A stretch of 58,392 nt of DNA from Bacillota bacterium (GCA_023408315.1 JAEYKI010000012.1:1-58392), one strand, 5' to 3'. Positions 42,295 to 50,643 are shown, numbered from the stretch's first letter. Notes: a model not told the origin generated them from the letters alone. Program-made: numbers and translations.

Positions 42295-44278
42295 ACAACG
42301 TACGCACCTGTTCAAATAAATTTCTGTATTCACTGCTCTTTCTGTAGAATACCGGCGGGCAGCCAATGGGGTTTTCCACAACCGCATTTCCGCCCCCGAA
42401 TTCCTGCCCGGTCAGCAAATGTACCCATTCGTCTTTTGGCAGGGTTACTTCCCTGCTTAAAGCCCCTTTCCGCACCACGGGGTAGCAGGCAATGTCCCGC
42501 CCAAGCAGGTACGCGTCGGATACGTCCAGCAGCCCGTCCTCGTCATAATGGTAAAAAAGCGGCCGCATCACCGGCGTTCCCGCCCGGTGGTTCTGCAAAA
42601 TGCAGGCATTGATATATTCTTTCAGCGCCACGTGAATGCGCGTCATCAGGGAAAAATGTGCAAGCACCTTTGCGCTTGCGTCAAACTGCGCGTTGTCGCC
42701 CGGCCTGTTCCCCTCGTGGCAGCGCATTACGGGCGAAAATGCCGCCAGCTCCGCCCAGCGCATCAGAAGTTCCTCATCCCGCTTGCATCCCGGCATGGTG
42801 GTATATCCGCCAATATCGCTGTGCGCGATTCCATAACCGCTCATCGCCAGGGAAAGCGTTGCCGGAATCACGGAAGGCAGGCCGTCGTCCACGCTCCAGT
42901 CCACATGCTGGTCTCCGTTCCACATCATCATGGAATCCCGCACCGTCCCGGTATGGCCCGCTCGGGTAAAAAAGAATACTTCATCCGCACGCCCGGCCTC
43001 TTCCAGCGCTTCCCGGTTCAGGCGCGCCCAAATGGCAGGCCAGGCGTTGTGCGTCTGCGCGCTGTCCGCGGACTGATGCAAAACCGCGTCCACCGGCATG
43101 TACTCGCCAAAGTCCGCCATCCACCCATCCAGTCCGAACCCGATCATATTGTGCTTGATCAGGGCTTTATACCATTCGTAAGCCTCCGGATTGGTAAAAT
43201 CGATCATGGCCGCAGGAAAGGTGGTGGTGGTTGCCAGATAATCCTTACCCTCGCTGTCCCGGATGCAATAGCCGTGCTCGGTGGCATACCGGTAAACGTC
43301 TCCTTCTATTGCGATAAACGGGTTGATATATCCCAAAAACCGGATGCCCTGCCCATGCAACTCAGCCAGAAGTTTGACCGGTTCTTTGTACAGGCCCGGG
43401 TCCCACTTCCAGTTCCACATCACCTGCCTGCCGAACTTCGTAAACCGCACGCCGCACCAGTCCTGGGTCCATACCCCTGCCAGCGGGATGCCTGCCTCCT
43501 GCGCGGTTTTCACCTTGCTGCGGATACCGTCCGAATCGCCCTGCACGGCTATGATCAGTCCGTCGTTGATCCATCCGGGCACAAGCGGCTGCCTGCCGAG
43601 TATGCCGGTAAGCGAAGCGCTCAACTCTTCAAACGATCCGGCCCTGCCGATAAACAGATTTTGTGGCAACGCGTGCATATACAGAAAATGTTCGCTTTCA
43701 TCGAAGCAAAACTCCATAAATGCGTCGCTGTCCACATGCACAAAGTACTTTTCGCTGGATGTAAAGGTGGGCTGCGCGTAATACGTCTCGTACTTCTCAA
43801 ACCGCTGTTTCTTTAGTGGATTGGGTTTCGTCAGCGCATTTTTGACGATCTTGCCCATGATACGCGAAATGTTCTGGTGCTCTGCCACCCAAATGCGGGC
43901 TTTTTTGCCTTTCAGATCAAATTCGCTGAAGCATTCGCCGCAGCCAAACACGCGCTCCTCAGGTTTTGCGGGCATGCCGATCCAGAAACGGCTTACGGCT
44001 TTCCCCTTTGTCTGCTTAAAAACAATTTTAACCGTGCCGCCTTCCTGCGTTACAGATGCGGCAATGCGCACAGCGCCGCCCGCATCCGCGAGTTCAAATC
44101 CTTCCTGCGTTTCAAGCAGGTCAAGCCGGATTTTTCGGCTGACTTTGTCCCGAATCTTAAAGCTCCCGCGCTTCATTTGGAAGGAAGCCTTGCCAAAGCC
44201 CGCCCAAAAGCGCATGCTTTTCAGCTCGGCGGCCGCCTGTTCCATACCGTTTTCCCTTTTACCGTCCATCGCGTTCAT
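42269..44278 (-). CDS. GH31 glycosidase of the sulfoquinovosidase (YihQ) type
   Basis: A 669-residue family 31 glycoside hydrolase that aligns colinearly with E. coli YihQ. Shared blocks include FGCGECFSEFDLKG, GVWTQDWCGVRFTKFG, VMWNWKW, GWMADFGEY with nucleophile Asp389, MMWNGDQHVDWS with acid/base Asp456, and HSDIGGYTT. With a constant offset of 16 from YihQ as I remember it, Gln262, Gln288, Trp304 and Tyr508 of the sulfonate site are kept (Gln246, Gln272, Trp288, Tyr492), but Arg301 is Gln285. The enzyme should release sulfoquinovose from glycosides such as sulfoquinovosyl glycerol, unless that change alters specificity. Start codon is uncertain among three nearby ATGs. Confidence 0.85.
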   Translation of the reverse strand: MNAMDGKRENGMEQAAAELKSMRFWAGFGKASFQMKRGSFKIRDKVSRKIRLDLLETQEGFELADAGGAVRIAASVTQEGGTVKIVFKQTKGKAVSRFWIGMPAKPEERVFGCGECFSEFDLKGKKARIWVAEHQNISRIMGKIVKNALTKPNPLKKQRFEKYETYYAQPTFTSSEKYFVHVDSDAFMEFCFDESEHFLYMHALPQNLFIGRAGSFEELSASLTGILGRQPLVPGWINDGLIIAVQGDSDGIRSKVKTAQEAGIPLAGVWTQDWCGVRFTKFGRQVMWNWKWDPGLYKEPVKLLAELHGQGIRFLGYINPFIAIEGDVYRYATEHGYCIRDSEGKDYLATTTTFPAAMIDFTNPEAYEWYKALIKHNMIGFGLDGWMADFGEYMPVDAVLHQSADSAQTHNAWPAIWARLNREALEEAGRADEVFFFTRAGHTGTVRDSMMMWNGDQHVDWSVDDGLPSVIPATLSLAMSGYGIAHSDIGGYTTMPGCKRDEELLMRWAELAAFSPVMRCHEGNRPGDNAQFDASAKVLAHFSLMTRIHVALKEYINACILQNHRAGTPVMRPLFYHYDEDGLLDVSDAYLLGRDIACYPVVRKGALSREVTLPKDEWVHLLTGQEFGGGNAVVENPIGCPPVFYRKSSEYRNLFEQVRTLYDGITENQ

Positions 44279-44281
44279 TCC

Positions 44282-45586
44282 TTATTCTATAATTTCAAAT
44301 CCGCATATCCTTGCGAACTTTTTAAAAGCATCCGTATGGTCGCCGTACACCATGGTCACATGGTGCGCTATGCCTTTTTTCGTAACCGTGTCCAGTAGTT
44401 CTGCAATGTGCTTGTCAAACCGCACCTTTGCATAGGTCCCTTTCAGGTCCTTTTTCATGGGTATGGCTTCACCAGCCGATATAAAAAGCCTGGTCCTGCC
44501 GCGCGCCGTATCCAGGCGCATCACACTAACCCGTCCGCTTTTCATCACAAAATCGGCGGTAACGCCCCTGCCCCCGGCAAAATAGGTATCCAGCGTTTTT
44601 TCGCTCTCTCCGTCCCACAGGTCGGGGGACGCTACGCCGCAATGCCACATGAGCGCAAAATCTTCGTTGATATCCACTTGCGATAAGTCCGCCAAGAACG
44701 GCTTGCCGCCGCATGCGGCCTTTGCCCCCAGCAGGGAAAGCGTTCCCTCCACATCGCCTTCGCAGCCGAGAATATAACCTTCCCCCGCCAGATAGCTCAT
44801 TGCCGCGCAGGGCGCGACGCCAAACGAATCCGCAAATTCCGGCCAGCAGCGGACCGCCAGCGCATCCAGGCTGTTTTTCTTGATAAACGCTTCCATGGAA
44901 GAAGCAAGCGCCCCCACCTTTTCCGTTTGCTCGCCCGTGATGCAGGAACAGTCGTACTTGCACGCAATCTCTTCTTTGAGCGGTTGCCCGTCGCATTTTC
45001 CCATTACGTCCGCAAGCTCATAATGGTCTATCAGGATGCCGAAATTCCTGTATTCCTGCAGGTCTTCCACAGACAGGTTAAAAAAGCCGTGCGCCCTGTA
45101 CCCCGCGATGCCTACATGCGCGCCCGAGAGCGCGGCCTTCATCCGCAGCGCGTCCACCCAGGCCGCGTCGATCTCGCTGCCCAGGCAGCAAACATAGCTG
45201 TCCACGCCCGCCTTGTACAGGTTGGATGCGTTCAGGTTAACCCCGCAAACCGAATTCAGTCTTATTTTGCCGCCGTCATAAGGCAGTTCCGGGAAAGCCC
45301 AGAGCAGCATGGGTTTGCGGACCAGGTCGTTGACCATAAGCGCCAGATGCCCCAAGTGGAACGTTCCGCTGATCACCACAACGCCATTAACCTCGCTCTG
45401 CGCCAGTTTTCTGCATGCGTCTTTGGCCTGATCCGCCTCTATCACAAGGTCGTCCCAGAATACCCAGTCCACGCTCTCCATTTGCTGCAGAACGGTTTTC
45501 TTTTCGTCGTATATCTCCTTGGCCGCTCCAAAATCAAATGTTGTCCGCGCAAGGCATATAACGCCTATCTTAACGTCGCCCTTCAT
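44282..45586 (-). CDS. L-fucose/L-arabinose isomerase-like protein, probable sulfoquinovose isomerase
   Basis: A 434-residue protein of the FucI/AraA-like fold. It has KIGVICLARTTFDFGAAKEI at the N-terminus (family N-domain), GVVVISGTFHLGHLALMVND, then CEGDVEGTLSLLGAKAACGG, DINEDFALMWHCGVASPDL with metal-site Glu/His candidates, and a C-terminal HHVTMVYGDHTDAFKKFA. Start ATG overlaps nothing but is 4 bp from the RpiB-like gene. In the sulfo-TK route an isomerase of this superfamily (SqvD, as I recall) converts sulfoquinovose to 6-deoxy-6-sulfofructose. No sugar kinase is in the operon, so the substrate is likely unphosphorylated, which fits. Confidence 0.8.
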   Translation of the reverse strand: MKGDVKIGVICLARTTFDFGAAKEIYDEKKTVLQQMESVDWVFWDDLVIEADQAKDACRKLAQSEVNGVVVISGTFHLGHLALMVNDLVRKPMLLWAFPELPYDGGKIRLNSVCGVNLNASNLYKAGVDSYVCCLGSEIDAAWVDALRMKAALSGAHVGIAGYRAHGFFNLSVEDLQEYRNFGILIDHYELADVMGKCDGQPLKEEIACKYDCSCITGEQTEKVGALASSMEAFIKKNSLDALAVRCWPEFADSFGVAPCAAMSYLAGEGYILGCEGDVEGTLSLLGAKAACGGKPFLADLSQVDINEDFALMWHCGVASPDLWDGESEKTLDTYFAGGRGVTADFVMKSGRVSVMRLDTARGRTRLFISAGEAIPMKKDLKGTYAKVRFDKHIAELLDTVTKKGIAHHVTMVYGDHTDAFKKFARICGFEIIE

Positions 45587-45590
45587 TGAT

Positions 45591-46070
45591 TCAGACCTTC
45601 TTTCTCATCTGGCCATTGAGTTCATGCACTTTTTCCAGCGCGTTTTTTAAAAACTTCTGCCGCCATTCTTCCAATCCCTGCGTATGTTCCGTGTGCAGAA
45701 AGGCTTCCGCCATCTCAATGCCCATTTCCGGTCCAATGATCCATCCGCCCATGCACAGTATATTGGAATTGTTGACCGCCCTGCACATTCTGGCCGCGTA
45801 TACGCTTTCGCAGGCGGCGGCGTACACGCCACCGAACATGTTCGCAACCTGGCTCATCCCCATACCCGTTCCGCAAATCAGGATTGCTTTTTGTTCCGGA
45901 TCCTGCGCCACCCGTTTTGCCACCACCGGCGCCACTTCAAAGAACGGCATTGGGTTCTCAATGCTCTGCGTGCCCAGGTCTTCCACTTCAAACCCTTTTT
46001 CAATCAGGTGCGCCTTTATACTTTCCTTTAAGTTAAAGCCGGATTTATCCGATCCTATCAACAGTTTCAA
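45591..46070 (-). CDS. RpiB/LacAB-family isomerase, probable 4-deoxy-4-sulfoerythrose isomerase
   Basis: A 159-residue sugar isomerase of the RpiB family. It has LLIGSDKSGFNLKESIKAHL and ILICGTGMGMSQVANM with catalytic-base Cys66. Two usual residues are missing: the His of GSDHAGF, a phosphate contact, is Lys9, and the ring-opening His of the ARxxxxHN box is Val99 (AARMCRAVNNSN). Both fit a non-phosphorylated, acyclic substrate. In the sulfo-TK pathway the SqwI isomerase acts on 4-deoxy-4-sulfoerythrose, which cannot form a furanose ring. It abuts the transketolase genes. Confidence 0.8.
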   Translation of the reverse strand: MKLLIGSDKSGFNLKESIKAHLIEKGFEVEDLGTQSIENPMPFFEVAPVVAKRVAQDPEQKAILICGTGMGMSQVANMFGGVYAAACESVYAARMCRAVNNSNILCMGGWIIGPEMGIEMAEAFLHTEHTQGLEEWRQKFLKNALEKVHELNGQMRKKV

Positions 46071-46071
46071 T

Positions 46072-46998
46072 TTATTTCTCCTCCATTGCGCGTTTTGCCG
46101 CGTTTGCTATATCCCGCGCGGTCATACCGTATTTCTCCTTTAAATACGGCATAAAAGACACCTCGCCAAAACGGTCCTGCACGCCCACCGTTTTAAAAGG
46201 CACCCTGCATTCCTGCATCAGTACCTCCGCCACAGCAGAAGCCAGCCCGCCGATTACATTGTGGTTTTCAGCCGTTACCACCGCGCCCGTTTTTCTCGCG
46301 CTGCTAACAATGCCCTCCCTGTCGATCGGCTTCACGGTATGGATATTCACCAGTTCCGCGTCAATACCCTCTTGTTTCAAAAGAGCCGCCGCCTCGTTCG
46401 CCTCGTGCACCATAATTCCGCCAGCAAAAATGCTTACGTCCTTGCCCTCCCGCAGCACATCGGCGCGCGCCCATTCAAAACGGTAGTCCCGCGTATGAAT
46501 ATCTGGCAGTGCCTTCCGGAACAGCCGCATGTAAACAGGCCCGTCGTATGCAGCCATTGCTTCTACCATCTGCGCCAGCTCAATGCCGTCGCAGGCTTCG
46601 CAGATCACCATTCCGGGAATGCTGCGCACAACGCCGATATCCTCCATACTCATATGCGTCCCGCCGTTCAGTTCGGCGCTGATCCCAGGGTCGCTGCCCA
46701 CTATCTTTACGTTGCTCTTTGCGTATGCGATGGATATGGCGATCTGGTCGCAGATCCTGCGGGTTGCAAAAGGCGTGAACGAACCGATAAACGGAATCAT
46801 ACCATAAGACGCCATTCCGGCCGCAATGCAGGCCATGTTTGCCTCCGCCACGCCCACGTCGAACGCGCGGCTCGGAAATTTCTTCCGGAGCATCAGCGTT
46901 CCGTTCGCCTTGGCAAGGTCTGCGTCTATGGCGACGATCTGTTTGTTTTCTTCCATCAGTTCCAGCAGTTTGTTTGCGTATATGTCTCTTAAATCCAT
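46072..46998 (-). CDS. Transketolase, C-terminal subunit
   Basis: A 308-residue subunit with pyrimidine-binding and C-terminal domains of transketolase. It starts MDLRDIYANKLLELMEENKQ, has the catalytic-Glu region RAFDVGVAEANMACIAAGMA, the segment GTHMSMEDIGVVRSIPGMVI, and GAVVTAENHNVIGGLASAVA in the third domain. It pairs with the N-terminal subunit encoded immediately upstream, a split arrangement common in archaea and Clostridia. In this operon it would cleave 6-deoxy-6-sulfofructose and later sulfoerythrulose by transferring C2 units to glyceraldehyde 3-phosphate. Ordinary pentose-phosphate function is the alternative. Confidence 0.85.
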   Translation of the reverse strand: MDLRDIYANKLLELMEENKQIVAIDADLAKANGTLMLRKKFPSRAFDVGVAEANMACIAAGMASYGMIPFIGSFTPFATRRICDQIAISIAYAKSNVKIVGSDPGISAELNGGTHMSMEDIGVVRSIPGMVICEACDGIELAQMVEAMAAYDGPVYMRLFRKALPDIHTRDYRFEWARADVLREGKDVSIFAGGIMVHEANEAAALLKQEGIDAELVNIHTVKPIDREGIVSSARKTGAVVTAENHNVIGGLASAVAEVLMQECRVPFKTVGVQDRFGEVSFMPYLKEKYGMTARDIANAAKRAMEEK

Positions 46999-47008
46999 TT
47001 TTGTCTCC

Positions 47009-47824
47009 CTATTGCAGTTCCCGGAGTGCTTCTTCCATCTGCTGCGTGCTCACCGGCATATTGTGGCTGCCGATGCCCGCCTTCTCGGCAAACGAAGCAC
47101 CCTTGCCTTTTGTTGTGTGCAGTACGACCGCGTGCGGTTTTCCCTTCGCCATCCTGCAGTGTTCTATGGCTTCGCTAATCTCACGCACATTGTGGCCGTC
47201 CACATCCTGTGTGTCAAAGCCAAACGCCTTGAATTTAACTGCAAAATCTCCCAGGCTCATGACTTCGCCCGTCGTGCCGTCTATCTGCATGCTGTTGCAG
47301 TCGATGAATACAACCAGATTATCCAGACCAAAATGCGCTGCGGCCATTGCCGCTTCCCACACAAGCCCTTCCTGGCATTCGCCATCCCCCACGACCGCAT
47401 AAACCGTTTCTTCTCCGCCGCAAATCTTGGCGGCCTTTGCAATGCCCACCGCGCACGATATCCCCTGTCCCAGGCTGCCCGCCGTCATGTCGATTCCGGG
47501 CGTCCGCAGCATGTCGCAGTGGCTCGGCAGTCGCGTTTCCGGCTTATTGAGCGTATCCAGCCATTCCACGGGGAAAAATCCACGCGCGGCCAGCGCCGCA
47601 TACAGCGCCGGCCCCGCATGCCCTTTGGAGAGGACCAGACGGTCCCTCCCGGGCATTTTTGGATTTTTCTCGTCCACATGCATCTTATCAAAATACAATA
47701 CCGCCAGCAGGTCGGCAATGGACAGCGCGCCGCCGATGTGGCCGACGCCAAGCCCGCCGATCGCTTTGACCGTAAGCCTGCGAATTTCCTTCGCTTTTTC
47801 CTCCAGGTTGTGTTCTTTGTTCAA
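47009..47824 (-). CDS. Transketolase, N-terminal (thiamine diphosphate) subunit
   Basis: A 271-residue subunit containing the TPP-binding domain. It has IGGLGVGHIGGALSIADLLA, DRLVLSKGHAGPALYAALA, then GSLGQGISCAVGIAKAAKI, and the TPP motif GDGECQEGLVWEAAMAAAHF with NLVVFIDCNSMQIDGTTGEV. The C-terminal subunit gene follows after 10 bp. The pair is embedded between a GPH transporter and an RpiB-like isomerase, exactly the set expected for the two-subunit sulfofructose transketolase (SqwGH as I recall). Activity on sulfosugar is inferred from this context. Confidence 0.85.
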   Translation of the reverse strand: MNKEHNLEEKAKEIRRLTVKAIGGLGVGHIGGALSIADLLAVLYFDKMHVDEKNPKMPGRDRLVLSKGHAGPALYAALAARGFFPVEWLDTLNKPETRLPSHCDMLRTPGIDMTAGSLGQGISCAVGIAKAAKICGGEETVYAVVGDGECQEGLVWEAAMAAAHFGLDNLVVFIDCNSMQIDGTTGEVMSLGDFAVKFKAFGFDTQDVDGHNVREISEAIEHCRMAKGKPHAVVLHTTKGKGASFAEKAGIGSHNMPVSTQQMEEALRELQ

Positions 47825-47857
47825 ATTATGCCTCCAAATTGTATAAGCTTTTAAGCT

Positions 47858-49324
47858 TTATTTGACTTTTTTGGATATCAGCAGCCTGCGCAGGCGCAGT
47901 TCCTCGTCCGGCGTCAATGTACCCGGCTTGCCGTCCCTTATGCTGTTTAAATGCTCAATCAGTTTGTTGTGGTTGGCCCGCGTAAGCTTATACTGGGACG
48001 CAAACAAGAATCCGATCACAACAAGCACCACGGGTACAATGGATATAAAAATCTTGATCGCGTCTTCCACAACCGGCGGCTGGTAAACCAGCGTATAGTT
48101 CACCGTATTTTCCGGCGGGGTAATATAGCCAAGCATGCCCAGAACGCCGGTTACGATCGCCAGGCCGACGCCGCTTGAAAACTTGCGGATAAAGGTTACA
48201 AATCCGGAGAAAGACCCTTCCTGCCGTTTTCCATAGGCAAATTCCCCTACGTCTGTGATATCGCCGAGTATGGCATGGGGCATAAACATAACCGCGCCCA
48301 TTCCCATGCTGATGACGATGATGAATCCCAATATAGCGGGGATCGGCATTGTTTTGGGAACAAATACAAACACGGCGCCCATAACCGCCCAAATCAGGGT
48401 GCCGGCCATATAAGCGGTGCGTTTGTTGAATTTCTTGGCGATGAACGACCAGAAGGGCAGCATGGCCAGCTGCGAGAGCAGCGCGACCGTTAAGAATAAA
48501 GACAGAACGCCGTCTGCGCGCAGGTAATAGCGCGTGTAGTACGCCATAATCATGGAAACAATGTCTATGCCCATCATTCCGAATATAAACATGCCCACAA
48601 ATTGCCGAAACGAGCGCACCTTAAGCGCATTGGCAAAAGACTTAAAGAAGCCTACCTCTTCCTTGTTCACATCAGGCCGGTATGTTTCCTTTTTGGAGAA
48701 GAACACGCACAGTACGGATATGCCGAACAGGATGCCGAACGCAATGGACATCATCAGGTATCCCTGCTTGCCGTTCGGGAAACTGTTAATAATGGTCATA
48801 GGCACAGCCGAAGCCAGGAGCGATCCGACCAGCGAAAAAAGCACGCGGAATGTAACCACTCTTGTACGTTCGTTGTAGTCAAGCGTAATTTCTGCGCTGA
48901 ACGCGAAATACGGCACCATAACAACTGTCCAGACCGTGCTGAAAGTCAGATAGCTTACAAGCGCATATGCCAGCAGGGCCATTTGGCTGTCTGAAGAGAA
49001 TGGCGAGAACAGGAACACGAACGACAAAACCACCGCTACCGATCCAAAAAGGAGATATGGGCGGCGTCTGCCCCAACGGGATTTGGTCCTGTCTGTGATC
49101 CTGCCCATCAGCGGGTCGGATACCGCGTCCCAAATTTTGCCTGCCAGCAAAACGATCGGGATGAACATCATATTGAGGCCAATGGTATCGCTCAGAAAGA
49201 TGGCATACAGAAATCCGACCAGCTGAAAGCCGCCGCCTCCGTAGATATCGCCCATTCCAAACAGTAATTTGGTTCTAAGTGGCAGAGATTCGGGATTTTG
49301 ATTTTTTGCTTTGGTATTTTTCAT
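47858..49324 (-). CDS. GPH-family sugar:cation symporter
   Basis: A 488-residue transporter of the glycoside-pentoside-hexuronide family (MelB, YihO, YihP). It has about twelve membrane helices and the motifs LLFGMGDIYGGGGFQLVGF, then AGKIWDAVSDPLMGRITDRT with KSRWGRRRPYLLFG in the loop after helix 2, typical of GPH proteins. It lies between the URO-D-family gene and the transketolase genes. In E. coli the sulfoquinovose cluster uses two GPH carriers (YihO, YihP), so import of sulfoquinovose or sulfoquinovosyl glycerol is the natural guess. Confidence 0.85.
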   Translation of the reverse strand: MKNTKAKNQNPESLPLRTKLLFGMGDIYGGGGFQLVGFLYAIFLSDTIGLNMMFIPIVLLAGKIWDAVSDPLMGRITDRTKSRWGRRRPYLLFGSVAVVLSFVFLFSPFSSDSQMALLAYALVSYLTFSTVWTVVMVPYFAFSAEITLDYNERTRVVTFRVLFSLVGSLLASAVPMTIINSFPNGKQGYLMMSIAFGILFGISVLCVFFSKKETYRPDVNKEEVGFFKSFANALKVRSFRQFVGMFIFGMMGIDIVSMIMAYYTRYYLRADGVLSLFLTVALLSQLAMLPFWSFIAKKFNKRTAYMAGTLIWAVMGAVFVFVPKTMPIPAILGFIIVISMGMGAVMFMPHAILGDITDVGEFAYGKRQEGSFSGFVTFIRKFSSGVGLAIVTGVLGMLGYITPPENTVNYTLVYQPPVVEDAIKIFISIVPVVLVVIGFLFASQYKLTRANHNKLIEHLNSIRDGKPGTLTPDEELRLRRLLISKKVK

Positions 49325-49365
49325 AAGTTTCCCCTCGCTATTTTTTATTAGAAAGGTTCAAACTG

Positions 49366-50493
49366 TTATTGTTTTGCACAAAGAGCCTGCGCCATCCCTA
49401 TCAGTTGCTGCGCCATCTGGCTGTCTGCCGCCCCTGATACGATGTAAACGCCTTTTGCCCCAAACTTTTTGATAAACCGCTGCAAATTCTGCGGCGCTAC
49501 AATGGCGTATATGTTCTTGCCCGCGTCCAGTGTTTTTTGGTATATAAAATCCCACGCTTCGTCTCCGCCGTCCGGATTGCCCGCGCCGGGCGTCCACTGG
49601 AGCGCATCCAGATTTTTAATGGAAAGCACGGAATCCAGATGCTTAACCGCATCCACGCCGTCCAGATGGTACAGGCTCTTATCCAGCCAATCCGCCTGCT
49701 CGTTTAAATACGGCACAACAAATTCGTCAAACATGCCGGGAGAGATCATTGCGGATACGTCGCACTGCAGTTTGGCGATCTTCCCTTTCCCGAGTAGCTG
49801 AAACGGCCCGTAGTTGCTGAACCCTTCCGCGTCCCGGATCAGTTCGTAATGCATGTCGTATACATGAAACCACGCCTTCTGTATCTCATGAAGCAGTTCG
49901 TGAACGCGCTCGCCGTCGTCCATCATGGAAATCAGTAGTTCCTGCGTATCCATCAGGGAAGCCAGTACGTCCAGATGCTCGGTTAAGTCCGGAAATCCCG
50001 TTAAAAATTCGCCTGCTCCATAGGCAGCGGCGCGCCCCGTGATATCCACGCTCCACTTCAGCCATTCGTTTTGCGGGTCAAAATGAATTTCCGCCTGATC
50101 CAAAGAATCAAACGCATGCCCGTACCAGATGGTGTCTTTTGTAAATATTGGTTTGCTACCCAAGAACACGGCAAGGCTTGCGACGCCCAGGTTTGCAAAA
50201 AAACGGGGATAGGTTTCGGCGGTAAAATGGAATTGTGTAAAAAGCTCCTCGTGCCGCTTCATCAACAAATCGAAATCCGTCCAAAAGGCGGTTGCATCCT
50301 CCGGGTCCAATGCTGCGCATTTTTCAACGTCGCTCTCACCGGAAGAGGATTTTACCCAGCCAGTGGTTTTGGTTGCGGAATCCGGCTTTGCTACCTGCAT
50401 AGCCATAACGGGCCTGTCCGTGTTTTTTGCCTCCCACCAAAGCTCCATACGGCTTTTTATTTCATTCCAGTTCTGCAAAAAATCGCACTCCAT
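49366..50493 (-). CDS. URO-D superfamily protein, first gene of sulfosugar operon
   Basis: A 375-residue member of a divergent URO-D/MetE-like clade. It has WWEAKNTDRPVMAMQVAKPD at the N-terminus, GFPDLTEHLDVLASLMDTQE in the middle, SNYGPFQLLGKGKIAKLQCD, and SLYHLDGVDAVKHLDSVLSI with LQWTPGAGNPDGGD near the C-terminus; the YHLDG His replaces the His-x-Cys of other members. It is the promoter-proximal gene, 42 bp ahead of the transporter. The published sulfo-TK scheme as I recall it needs no such enzyme. It could process a modified sulfosugar, but I cannot assign a reaction. Confidence 0.7.
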   Translation of the reverse strand: MECDFLQNWNEIKSRMELWWEAKNTDRPVMAMQVAKPDSATKTTGWVKSSSGESDVEKCAALDPEDATAFWTDFDLLMKRHEELFTQFHFTAETYPRFFANLGVASLAVFLGSKPIFTKDTIWYGHAFDSLDQAEIHFDPQNEWLKWSVDITGRAAAYGAGEFLTGFPDLTEHLDVLASLMDTQELLISMMDDGERVHELLHEIQKAWFHVYDMHYELIRDAEGFSNYGPFQLLGKGKIAKLQCDVSAMISPGMFDEFVVPYLNEQADWLDKSLYHLDGVDAVKHLDSVLSIKNLDALQWTPGAGNPDGGDEAWDFIYQKTLDAGKNIYAIVAPQNLQRFIKKFGAKGVYIVSGAADSQMAQQLIGMAQALCAKQ

Positions 50494-50546
50494 CGTAGAT
50501 TCCCTTCCTGTATAGTTTGCATTGAATAAAAAATTTAAAATTTGGA

Positions 50547-50573
50547 TAAATAGTTAAAAGATTTAACTATTTA
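50547..50573. promoter_or_regulatory. Operator of the sulfosugar operon (probable ROK site)
   Basis: Perfect palindrome with 12-bp arms TAAATAGTTAAA and TTTAACTATTTA separated by 3 bp. It begins directly after the -10 box, covering the start of transcription. The TTTAACTA core resembles NagC/XylR-type ROK operators (TTAGTTT...AAACTAA). The ROK gene at the operon end is the likely binder. Confidence 0.75.
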
Positions 50574-50602
50574 AGTATAAAAATTTATTAACTGTTTGTC
50601 AA
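50574..50602 (-). promoter_or_regulatory. Promoter of the sulfosugar operon
   Basis: Minus strand TTGACA, 17-nt spacer, TATACT. It is the strongest-looking promoter for the eleven genes from 50493 down to 38511; gaps between those genes are mostly under 45 bp, the largest being about 95 bp before the ROK gene. Confidence 0.85.
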
Positions 50603-50643
50603 GTGGATTTTAAATATGCTTAAGCAGAAGTTTCCACAATCAT

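Noticed and set aside
38511..50493. Sulfo-EMP, sulfo-ED or sulfo-TAL pathway
   Set aside because: There is no sulfofructose kinase or class I/II aldolase (EMP), no dehydrogenase-lactonase-dehydratase set (ED) and no transaldolase (TAL); the split transketolase plus RpiB-like isomerase fits only the transketolase route.
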